In this document: one piece after another, positions 30,762 to 39,316 of the stretch
How the letters are laid out: the number at the start of each line of letters is the position of its first letter
Numbering within the stretch: the first letter of the stretch is position 1
Source: Sphaerosporella brunnea
Lineage: Eukaryota; Ascomycota; Pezizomycetes; Pezizales; Pyronemataceae
Reading direction: 5' to 3'
NCBI GenBank assembly: GCA_008704415.1
Contig: VXIS01000396.1
Coordinates: forward strand, 1 to 39,316
DNA length: 39,316 nucleotides
Position numbers and translations under genes: made by a program
Notes under the pieces: generated by a model
Seen by the model: the letters and a program-made list of their open reading frames with translations, nothing else
Databases searched by the model: none
What the model was told of the DNA's origin: nothing

Positions 30762-33084
30762 ATGGATGACAGGCACCTAGATGAACTACCTGCTGATCCC
30801 ACTGAAGCTTTGAAGTCGTTGTTATCTTTCCACCCTTCAAAATATATGGAATGCTCTCAGGCAAGCTCTTCCCAAGGCAGCAGCTTTAGACCGACACGGA
30901 ATTTGACCTTTGTTTTCGATCTCGTCAGTCCACCTGTTGAAACCGAGAGAGCGCTAATGGATACTTTCCGTCAAGTGATGACAGTCTTGCGGCGATATTA
31001 CCGGACGGTGAGATTTCTGGTCACAAATCCACCAATGACAGGTGGCCTTGGGTTGCAACATCCATCAGAGATTCTCCTCGAATACGATAAATAAAGGCAA
31101 GGTCTGTGCAGCCCGTGCTTTTGGACAGGATCAGCTGACATCATCACGACTGTCTGAAGACCCTCCGATTCAATAACACACGGTATCAGAAAATCTCCAC
31201 ACACTATAAACATGCGTTTGAGTGGCTCTGGGAGGATCCAGAGTATTGTGCTTGGAACTCTTCTGAGCACTCACGCCTTTTGTTCGTTGAAGGAAAACCG
31301 GGAAGTGGTAAAAGCATGCTGCTACGATACTTTACGGATCACTTGCGAAGGGATGGAGCCGTTATCGCGAAGTTCTTTTATAGCCACCGGGACGGAGAGC
31401 TGGAGAGAAATCATCGCAACATGTTGCAATCCTTACTTTACGACATTCTCAAAGAGGATGAATCCTTCTTCATTCATTTTCAACAAGCGTATCGGGATCT
31501 CAAAGGTGCTAACTATGACTGGCGGACTTCTGAAACCTGGCCTTATGGAACCTTGAAGAACACCCTGCACGCTTGCCGAACACATCCGCTAAAACGAAGG
31601 CTTTTCCTGATCGTTGACGCTATGGACGAGTCCGACAATGCTGACAGGGCGGATATCATCCACTTTTTATGGGACTTATCGGTTCCTACTGAAAAGGAAT
31701 GCGTCATAAAAGTCTTCCTTGCAAGTCGACCAATAAACGAACAAGATCCAACAAGCGAAGGCCATCGAATCCCGTTGCAAGCCGAAAACAGGAACGATAT
31801 TGAAAACTACACACGTGCGTTCCTCCAGAAGCCAGTATTCCATACCGTTCGGGACACGGCTTGGGTCAAGGACTAAATCGTTGACAGTGCAGATGGGATT
31901 TTTCTGTGGGCACGATTGGTCGAAGATGAGTTGGTACACCTTGTGACGAAAGGCACAAGGCAGGATAAAGTAAGGGAGTTCCTGAAATCACTTCCTAAGG
32001 GACTTGAAAGCTATTATGAGTACATGCTTGAACGATTGAACAGCGGCAGCGATGATGATGACAACGTCAGAGATGGCACGCGGATTCTTCAGCTCTGTTT
32101 GCTCTCTCATCGTGCTATAGAGCTCTTTGAGTTAGACCACGCCCTTGCGATCTCCGGCGAAGCACAGGACACTCCTTCTGACTTGCCGTTTTGGGAAGAT
32201 GAGAGGCCAACAGATATTGAAAAGCGATTGACGTATTGCGCTGTGGAAACCAGAAATATTCTACCCTTAGCGGTAAGTCCATCGTTCCACGTGGTATTCG
32301 TATGAGCTGAATTTATCCTTCCCTCCAGGCAGTGTGGGACCTACCATTCTCCAAGTAATGTACCAGACAGTGCGCGAATTCTTCCTCCGCCCTCATGACG
32401 CCGTGATTCGGTAACGTCTCCAAGCTGCCGCAAATACACAGTATGCACGAACGGTGATTCGGACAACGTGCAGCAAGTGTTCAAGCCTCCATCACCAGGA
32501 ACTGATAAACAAGCCCCAATACCTTACAGGTGATTAGAGCCTCGAAGATTCGGACCCAAGGATTCGGACACCGAAGGTTTTCATATGTTTGTTCGATACC
32601 TGAACAGCAGACCATTTATTAAGTACTCGCTGGAATACTTGACAGCGCCAAAGAGCGATGTTGGTCCAGGCATCCAACAGCTCTTTTCGAGTCGAGCCAC
32701 GAGTATTCAGAATTGTTCACCGTCGGCAGCCTTTTGTCTCTTCAAACCATTGATCCATTCCAGCGCGGATGCTGACAACATAAAAAAGTTGATCACTTGC
32801 TCGCAGTTGCTGCGGAGGGAGGTTATGTTGTAGCGGCCGCCAACTTGTTGACAGCAGGTGCAGACTATGGATCCGTTAACAAGCGCAACTATACAACGCC
32901 GCACCAGGCAGTCTGGAACGGGGATAGGATCGCATTCTGGATACTCCTCGAGAGGGGAGCCGACACCGAGGCTGCGGCCAGAGATGGCGACTACAACCGC
33001 TACACGGCGCTGCACCTGGCAGCCTGGGACGGGCACGCAGCCACGGTCCGGGTGTTCCGCGATCGAGGTGCCGCCGGGAACTAG
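30762..33084 (+). pseudogene. NACHT/ankyrin NLR-type gene, decayed
   Basis: From the ATG at 30762 the text reads RNLTFVFDLVSPPVETERAL to LLEYDK and stops at 31092. In another frame NKGKVCAARAFGQDQLTSS continues. A third frame from about 31160 gives LKTLRFNNTRYQKISTHYKH, the Walker A FVEGKPGSGKSMLLRYF, Walker B-like RRLFLIVDAMDES, and VKVFLASRP-type text. It meets an in-frame TAA at 31874-31876 and continues in the same frame with IVDSADGIFLWARLVEDELV. An intron at 32273-32328 looks intact (GTAAGT...CTCCAG). After it, PTILQVMYQTVREFFLRPHD is out of frame and ends at a stop. Further fragments are FVRYLNSRPFIKYSLEYLT and ankyrin text (YTALHLAAWDGHAATVRV). Such proteins are STAND NTPases linked to non-self recognition and cell death in fungi. 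At least three frame breaks and several stops make a functional product unlikely. Confidence 0.85.
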
Positions 33085-33880
33085 CTCGTCCCTCTGCTTC
33101 CTCTGGTTTTTTATATCTCTGTGAGGTGACTCCTCGAACCTTCTACATATTAGCCATAGCTGGATGTATTCTAGCATCGTTGCGGGAACGCAACGGCCAG
33201 ATTAAGTGCCGTTTTATGTGGGGGTTTTTCCATGGTGCGAGTGGAAGTTATAGTCGCCTCTTTGGCCTATGCTAACAAAACTATATTTCATGAAAGCAGG
33301 TTATTCGTGGGCGATTATCAATGTACAGATGCATCTTCTGTTTTTCTTTTTGTTGGGTTTAAAGTTCAATGGCAGTCTGAGGTGGTGTGTATTATACAAG
33401 TACGGTAGAGCTGTTTTGTTCTCGCTCGAATAATAAAACGCCTTCTGAAATTTTGGGTGCAGCCTTGAATATGGTGTTACTGCAGATCCAACTTTTCCGG
33501 TCCATTCCTCGATGTCAAAGCCGCGGGTTCCGCGATGGTCCCCGGCTTTTAAGCAACTTGGAGGTAAGGCCAAAGTCTCTCCTTGCAATACCACCGTTTC
33601 CCAGGCTTTGCGTTTGCGCACAGAATTGTCGACCGAGGATACCTTCTGCACCGAGACTGGTTTGTATCTTGGAATGCTCTTTAGTTTCCACAGTTTCTGA
33701 CTGAGGATGGATGTCTCGTACCTTTCCTACGGTAGCTATTGATGATATCAGAAATCCGCATCAGAGGTTCGCTCGAGGTAGCAAGTATCCGAAGATATGA
33801 AACAAGGCTGTTTAAATCATCGGAGTCAGTTCACATTTGCACTGGGAATCGGATGTTTACACAGCAGGAAGAGGGTTCTG
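33085..33880. other. Spacer left of the TIR element
   Basis: No gene supported. A 116-codon frame on the minus strand (33301-33651) looks mildly protein-like but has no recognised motif. Confidence 0.4.
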
Positions 33881-35751
33881 TTGCAGGCCAGTCGCGGTTT
33901 TAGGCTGCCTGATACCCGAGCAGCCTAGGCCATTGAAGGGTCCCGACTGGGCCAAACCTGCGTCCGTGTTCGCAGCGCTCTCCCTGAAGGTTACTATATA
34001 GGCCATGGTATTGTACTGCGGGCGAGGCGGGCGGGGTTAACCGCACCCGTCCAACACAGATTTAGAGAAGTCCGCAACCGTGGTAACACCGCGCCCGCAC
34101 TCGCCCTAGGGTTCAATAATTTGTAGTGTAAACGGCAGGACGTATATGGTGCCATCTGTGGTGCCGCCTATAGTGACACCCACCCACCAAAGCTTTATAT
34201 TGCGCGTCACCACAGTATTCGTGTCCTTTATACTACAAATTCGTGTCTTTCAAACTACAAGTTCGTGTCTTTTACACTGCACAGTTCGTGTCTTTCAAAC
34301 TACAAATTCGTGTCTTTCAAACCACGAGTTCGTGGCCTTTAAACCACGAGTTCGTGGCCTTTAAACTACGAGTTCGTGTCTTTCAAACTACAAATTCGTG
34401 TCTTTTAAACCACGAGTTCGTGGCCTTTAAACTACGAGTTCGTGGCCTTTACACTACAAATTCGTGTCTTTTAAACCACGAGTTCGTGGCCTTTACACTA
34501 CGAGTTCCTGCAAAAATGCCACGATAAACGCCACGATGCTAGTCACGATGGATGCCACGATAATTGCCACGATAAAAGCCCGTTAATTGTTCAATATAGA
34601 CGATCTACAGGATCAAGACAAGCGCCACTACATTTGACACGACGACTCCCACCACGGCGTTCTACAACATAGCCGGACTTCCTTGTAGCGAGATAGTGAA
34701 GGGGTGGAGACCGTCCGGGAAGCTTTGTTCCGTTGGTTGAAGTTCTGGGTCTGGGAAAAGTTAGCTAAGTTCAGCAACAGCATGAGTAGAAACTGACGGG
34801 GGCAGCAGCGGGAATGGGGTAGCGGGATCAGCTGTGTTCCGCTGCCTGTTAACTCCAGTGAGCTCTAGAAGCAGCACGATGTCAGCGGAATTGACTGTTC
34901 TGCTGCGCGTGGAAACTCACCCGTGGAGCACGAAACAAGCAGAGTGATGGCTGATGAAGGATGATTGGTGTTGAAGAATGATTGGTGTTGAAGGTTGAGG
35001 AAAAGAAAGGATGGAGAAGCGGAAGGCCGGAAATTTAAAGATGGGACAACCGCGGAACCTCCCGTCCCCTCAAATGGGCTTAGCTTTCCTCCAAATGTGG
35101 TGTCGTTCGTCGTGGCGAATTCGTTCTTGATGTGTCTGCTGCACTTGATTCGGTGTGCCGTTTATCGTGGCGTTGCAAGCACGAACTGTGTCGTGACCCT
35201 TCCTTTTATCGTGGCTTTGACACCCCGGGTGGTGTATTTGGCACGACACTTTCTCTATGCCACGACGATAAGAGGTTTTGTAGTTTAAATGGCACGACTT
35301 TGACACCGCGGTGTGACATTTAAACTACGTAACAGGCTTTTGTGGTGCCCTTTAAACCACACCACACCAAAATCTTGTACCCTAGTGCTCGCATCACCTC
35401 CGCACCGACAGAAACAATGATATGATCTAAAGACTTTGTTTGATTTGGTGCTCGCGGCAGGAAAGTGTGGTGCGGTGCAGATCCAGAAGCCAGACACCGA
35501 CTCCATAAATTCTTTGTTACGCGAGGTTATGTTCAAGTTAGGGGCGGCGGGGGTGCGGCGTTGTTGTGGCGGCGTGGCATGCTACATATTGTACAGAAAT
35601 TCTCAGTCGTCCCCAACGAGCCTAGGCCAGTGGCGGTTATTTTCACCAGATCCTTGGGGAGCCTCAGCCAGCCGCGTTTGTATGGGGGCCCCAGTCCAGC
35701 CGCGGACAGTAGGCGGTCCGGGGCTGACCTAAAACCGCGACTGGCCTGCAA
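33881..35751. mobile_element. 1.87-kb non-autonomous DNA transposon-like element with perfect 24-bp TIRs
   Basis: The terminal repeats 33881-33904 and 35728-35751 are exact reverse complements; the outer 16 bp are TTGCAGGCCAGTCGCG. The flanks 33873-33880 (GGGTTCTG) and 35752-35759 (TAGTTCTC) agree at five central positions and could be a decayed 8-bp target-site duplication, as made by hAT elements. No transposase-like frame exists inside. The interior has a 22-bp tandem array (34218-34504), a cluster of CACGAT words (34519-34574), and reverse-orientation TATCGTGG and TTTAAACTACG words at about 35110-35370. The two subterminal regions therefore face each other. The TIRs are certain; superfamily assignment is tentative. 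Confidence 0.75.
34218..34504. repeat. Tandem array, 13 units of 22 bp, with internal palindromes
   Basis: Twelve units are 22 bp and one is 23 bp. The consensus begins TTCGTGKCYTTYAAAC and ends YACRAR. Where a CCACGAG end meets a TTCGTGG start, each junction forms CCACGAGTTCGTGG, a 6-bp inverted repeat around 2 nt. TTTAAA is also self-complementary. Units of two types (TTCGTGTC and TTCGTGGC) are interleaved. There are no spacers between units, so it is not a CRISPR. Confidence 0.9.
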
Positions 35752-37257
35752 TAGTTCTCTCAGTGCGCATGCATCCAACTTTATTCACTTCAGGAATTGC
35801 CCTCTCGGGCGAAACCACTGCATATTTTGACTGACGGGTTGACAAGGAGGTTTATCGTATCAGAGAAATCGCGCCTCTTTGTGTGGCTGGTTTCCTTGAG
35901 CGCCAATTCCCAACGCTATGGTTTTACATCACAAGTGTTTCGACCCCATTGGCGAGGCGATGTAAATGAGGTGGATGCTCTCCACCCCGTGGCGGGACGC
36001 GACCATATTCAGTGAGTAAAGTGAGTAAACCCGGAGGTTTACCGCCGGTGCATCTATGCGAAAATGCAGAGCGATATTGTGTTGTAGGTGAGTATACTCA
36101 AGATCAAGTCGTTACGTTTCCCCCAACCACCGGCGCAGGCGCTGCCTCATGCGGCATGCGCGCCAGCCCTCGAGGAAGATGGGGGGGGAGGGAAGATCAC
36201 TCGTTTTTTTCATTTCATCGTTTTTTTTTTTTTTTGTTTTTGCTCCAAGGGGTCTGCATTGTGCCCAACACTCGATCTCATTATCTAATGCTCGAGGTAA
36301 ATCCCCAAAACGGCGACTCAGCAGGATAATAGTAATGCCTATGTAATTACCGGCGCCAGAAAGACTGCTGTATATTCTTGATCATAAAAAGAAAACCTAG
36401 CTAGTCTGGTACTGTGCGATCTTCCTCCGTACCACTTTTACCTCGAAGCCACAAAGAATGCCCCAGCTATATGCACATGAGCTCATGCACGGCGCTGCGC
36501 ACTCTATTGACTTTCGGAGACGGACCGGACGCTCCCGCTCAAAGAAATGAGGTGTTTCGTCAAGTCGCTTGCCGGCTGCTTCGCATTGAATAATGTCTGA
36601 GCTTTGCTGGCGATGTGTGAAACTTTGCTGTAGGGCTGAGTAAAATTGAGGCTAAATTTAGAAAAGCGCACAGCTACCTATTGTAGGTATTATAGGTAGA
36701 GGACGGGACACCAGTGTGATCTCGGCAAATAGGAATTGCAACTGTGGGGGATCACAGAGTGACACTCGGTGGGCCTGTGTGTGGTAATCAATTGTATTGT
36801 CCTGTCCGCATGCAGCCTATGCGGGCTGTGGCAGACCCCTGCCATATGCTGTCCGCCGCCTTATTGATATTATCTCATGCGTCACCGGCCACCCACTCGG
36901 TGCGTTTTTCATTGTTGTGTCACCGATTTCAAGTCTAGTAACTCGTACTATATAGAGTAATGCTGCTGAGCAACCAATTGGATTCAATTCGATTCATCAA
37001 TAAGAGAGTGCTAACCGATGAACTGTCATCGAGAAATAGGCAGACAGTATTACCCAAAGGAGGGCAAAATGAGCAATTCTCAAGCCAAAAGAGGGAAAAA
37101 TAGACACAAAAACATATCCCTTAGCTATCCACACAAAGGAAATGTGCCCACACACTATCGACTCCTTTCCAAGAGTTCGCATGCTAAAATATCCTGGATG
37201 ATCTACGAACATTAGGAAAAGGATCCGGATACGCTTACAAAAAAAAGGTGAACGAAC
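35752..37257. other. Spacer right of the TIR element
   Basis: About 1.5 kb with no supported gene. It has a T-rich run near 36222-36235 and dispersed repeat copy C. The last few hundred bases are the 3' flank of the galectin gene. Confidence 0.45.
36784..36894 (+). repeat. Dispersed repeat family, copy C
   Basis: Carries GTAATCAATTG, TGTCCGCATGCAGCCT, TGTGGCAGACCC, TTATTGATATTATCTCATG and CGGCCACCCA in the same order and spacing as copy A. Differences are mostly single-base changes and one short gap. Confidence 0.65.
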
Positions 37258-37746
37258 CTAGTCATCGTTTGCGACCATTTTGGCCAGGGAAGAGTAGGTG
37301 GAAAAGGCTAGAGGGTTGGAGAAAGGAGGAGTCTGGTCGGGGTTCCGGTTGTAACTGACGTTATCGGCATTGGCCTGGATTCTCTTGTTGTAATAGTGAA
37401 CGGTGTGATAGTCGAAAAGAATCTGGAACCGGTCTCCATGATTGTAGACGGTGATGGTGGTGTTGGGACCACTGAAAGCGCCCTTAAGAACAATCCGCTC
37501 CTCAGCGCCCCAATTTCCGTTAGCCGTCTTGCTGTTGAAGACGACGGCATTCTCTTTGCGGCGGATGGAGATGTGCAGGAGGATATCGTTTCCATGCTTG
37601 AGGTTGATGGCTGTGTTGTCGATCTCGCTGGTTCCGGTTTTTGACGGATTCAGGTCGAGGATGGCGGAGTGGAAGACTATGATGCCATCCGGCTTGAACT
37701 CCTGGCTCAGCTTAACGGTCTGGTCGAGGTTGAGGAGGTAGAACAT
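37258..37746 (-). CDS. Fungal galectin (beta-galactoside-binding lectin)
   Basis: A single exon of 162 aa, the size of a one-domain galectin and without a signal peptide, as usual for this family. The carbohydrate-binding signature is complete: His58 and Arg62 in LLHISIR, Asn71 in VVFNSKT, Trp79 in GNWG, and Glu82/83-Arg84 in AEER. Later strands read TTITVYNHGDRFQILFDYHT and VHYYNKRI. The best known relatives are fruiting-body galectins of mushrooms such as Coprinopsis cinerea. They are cytosolic, bind beta-galactosides and act in defence against fungal-feeding animals; whether this protein does so is unknown. The gene stands alone in an AT-rich spacer with its own TATA box. All sugar-contact residues seem intact, so it is probably functional. 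Confidence 0.93.
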   Translation of the reverse strand: MFYLLNLDQTVKLSQEFKPDGIIVFHSAILDLNPSKTGTSEIDNTAINLKHGNDILLHISIRRKENAVVFNSKTANGNWGAEERIVLKGAFSGPNTTITVYNHGDRFQILFDYHTVHYYNKRIQANADNVSYNRNPDQTPPFSNPLAFSTYSSLAKMVANDD

Positions 37747-38720
37747 GGTGAGCTATGGACTGCTGTAGCTGGCTCGCGGCCCTGCAGTCAGCGCAAACTC
37801 TCGGCCTTGCTAACAGATGCGCGTTTTATCAGAGAAGAAGCCTCTCGGCGGTACTTGCCTTGAGGTGGGAAGGATGCTTTTGTTTTGGTAACTGCGATTC
37901 AGGATAGAGTGTTTATGTGATGGATGATATCTAACAGAGGGACTCGCCAGAAGGCGCAATGGCCCCCCTTTTATACCACGATGGATAGGAAATCCGTTTT
38001 CCATTGTACTGCCTCTTTCACCGCCTCTTGATGGGGGTTGTGATATCATTTCTTTTCCAATGACCAACATAAACTCTCACGAAACCTGATTTCTGCAGCG
38101 ATCATGCTCATCGACGGAAACGGCCACACAGCTGAAACAGAGGGATTTACGCATCGCCATGCAAGAATCGCCTTACAAGCAAGTCAGATTGTGATGGACG
38201 TGTGCGAGTCCAGCAATATTATAGATATATCAGCCCCAGTACGCGGTGTCGGATTGGGGATAACGTCTGCACGGGGTTTTCTGTTTGGCTGAACAGCTTT
38301 TGGATTGCGACCATTTCAGCCCCGGGGGGGGGGGGAGGTGGCGAAGTCCAAAGCAACGAAGAGAAACGAAAAGCAGGCGGCGATTTTATTTGTGCAGAAA
38401 TACCTCCCAGAGAAGCAGAGCAAGTGAACCAATCGCCCTTGGGAACCAGTTTACTAAGTTACGTTACGCGGCGCGGGCCGAATAGCGGGGTCGAAGGAAG
38501 CGGGGCGATCATTGATGCTGACGGTTGCACAACACCAACAACTCATTTGTTTACCCAAGGAGGGTAGGCAGAGACCGGAGACTCACTGTCACGATCACCG
38601 AGGGGAAAAAAACAAAAGCCCCACCCCAGCCATTCATAGGTAATTCCTTGGTTGGACTATGGGGATCTGGCAGGATTTGAGTTCCTGGGGCTGGTGTGCC
38701 GGCACTGGGAAAATGCGAAG
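37747..38720. other. Galectin promoter region and spacer
   Basis: It contains the TATA box at 37969-37975. A run of 11 G lies at about 38323-38333. No gene is supported in 38100-38720; the frames there are short and featureless. Confidence 0.45.
37969..37975 (-). promoter_or_regulatory. TATA box of the galectin gene
   Basis: On the minus strand TATAAAA is followed by a GC-rich stretch (GGGGGGCC), about 225 bp upstream of the ATG at 37746. The sequence is a strong match, but the distance requires a 5' UTR of nearly 200 nt or an untranslated intron. Confidence 0.5.
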
Positions 38721-38918
38721 ATGTGATTTGTGGGTTCACTGCCTGTCGTGAAGCAGAACTTCAGCTGGAGTGAACGTTTCATATGCTCGTGGCCGGCATT
38801 TAGAGCCCAAAAAGGCAGAAGAATGGCTGCCGCGAGTCAATGCCGGTCACGAGTATATTAAACGTTTGCGCCAGCTGAAGTTCTGCTTCACGACAGGCAG
38901 TGAACCCACAAATCACAT
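38721..38918. repeat. Fold-back element with 80-bp arms
   Basis: The left arm 38721-38800 and right arm 38839-38918 are reverse complements. The outer 48 bp are identical (starting ATGTGATTTGTGGG). The inner 32 bp differ at only a handful of positions, mostly A/G or C/T. The loop is 38 nt. Weaker similarity continues outwards on both sides for at least another 50 bp (TTGGTG, CTGGG, ATGCG words), so the original element was probably about 280-300 bp. It has no coding capacity. Confidence 0.85.
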
Positions 38919-39316
38919 ATCCGCATGTAGTTACCCAGTTTCCCGCAGCACCAACCTTAGAAACAGAAACACTGTATACGTAGTAGAGACAGTTGATCGC
39001 CCCGAAAGATTGAACGCCTCGTTAGGCGCCAGGCCTAATTAGTCATGCATCAGGATCGATGATCGATCTACCGCATAAACCCAGAAGCAAGAGACTCGAC
39101 GGCGCGAAAAGAGTATTAGGAAAAGGAGTGAGGTGGTGGTGGAATGTACTGCCTGATTCGCAGATTTTATGCAGTGGTCAACCGGCAGCCGAGATCTCAA
39201 AACGCGCGACCGTGACCGGCAACGGCGCCGCAACACACTCGGGCAGTAAAATTTCACTCGGCTCCCGATGCACATTGCTATTTTTCGCCCACACCTCACG
39301 CCTTTTCCTACTACTC
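38919..39316. other. Window end, no gene recognised
   Basis: It includes the weakly matching outer flank of the fold-back element up to about 38965. A minus-strand frame (39039-39299) has no protein-like features. Confidence 0.4.

Noticed and set aside
33301..33651. 116-codon minus-strand frame
   Set aside because: It is mildly protein-like, but there is no start context, motif or homologue I can name, and nearby DNA looks intergenic.
34218..34504. CRISPR-like look of the 22-bp array
   Set aside because: Units are directly adjacent with no spacers, vary in sequence, and lie inside a TIR element in a eukaryotic genome.

Overview
The window is nuclear DNA of a filamentous ascomycete (Pezizomycotina type). 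Genes are split by very short introns (48-93 nt) with GT...AG ends and CTGAC/CTAAC branch sites. The gene content fits as well: a GAF-containing hybrid histidine kinase, a CYP52-like P450, a PA14-containing GH3 glycosidase and relics of NACHT/ankyrin (fungal NLR-type) genes. Genes sit in GC-rich islands. They are separated by long spacers that hold inverted-repeat elements, a dispersed repeat family, microsatellites and homopolymer runs. I saw no rRNA, tRNA or CRISPR. All splice models were made by eye from frames and splice motifs, and total lengths were checked to be multiples of three.

Layout, left to right. 334-3149 (+) GH3 beta-glucosidase with PA14 domain, 5 exons. 3150-5853 spacer with a 15-bp inverted repeat and one copy of a dispersed repeat. 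5854-7485 (+) secreted glycoprotein of unknown function. 7757-8218 (-) small single-pass membrane protein. 9816-10694 (-) frameshifted ankyrin pseudogene. 11133-11583 (-) small conserved-looking protein gene broken by an apparent 1-nt deletion. 12344-13046 (+) doubtful degenerate coding region. 13244-13489 MITE-like inverted repeat. 13693-15480 (-) P450, 6 exons including a 24-nt microexon. 16076-20251 (-) hybrid histidine kinase, 4 exons, 1322 aa. 21085-24049 (-) 925-aa protein with poly-Asn and poly-Gly tracts and a C-terminal membrane segment. 24936-26390 (-) leucine-rich-repeat protein whose N-terminal half carries two copies of a peptide nearly identical to the histone H3 tail. 26391-29315 repeat-rich spacer. 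29316-30188 (-) F-box-like/ankyrin protein. 30762-33084 (+) NACHT/ankyrin (NLR-type) pseudogene. 33881-35751 a 1.87-kb DNA element with perfect 24-bp terminal inverted repeats and an internal 22-bp tandem array. 37258-37746 (-) fungal galectin. 38721-38918 a long fold-back element.

The genes do not form an obvious pathway or biosynthetic cluster. The most unusual item is the duplicated H3-tail-like peptide at 25899-26120. Within its 23-codon core the two copies differ only by seven silent changes, which suggests selection on the peptide itself. Next in interest are the TIR element with its palindromic CACGA/TCGTG array, the 80-bp-arm fold-back element, the galectin (a family best known from basidiomycetes) and the NLR pseudogene.
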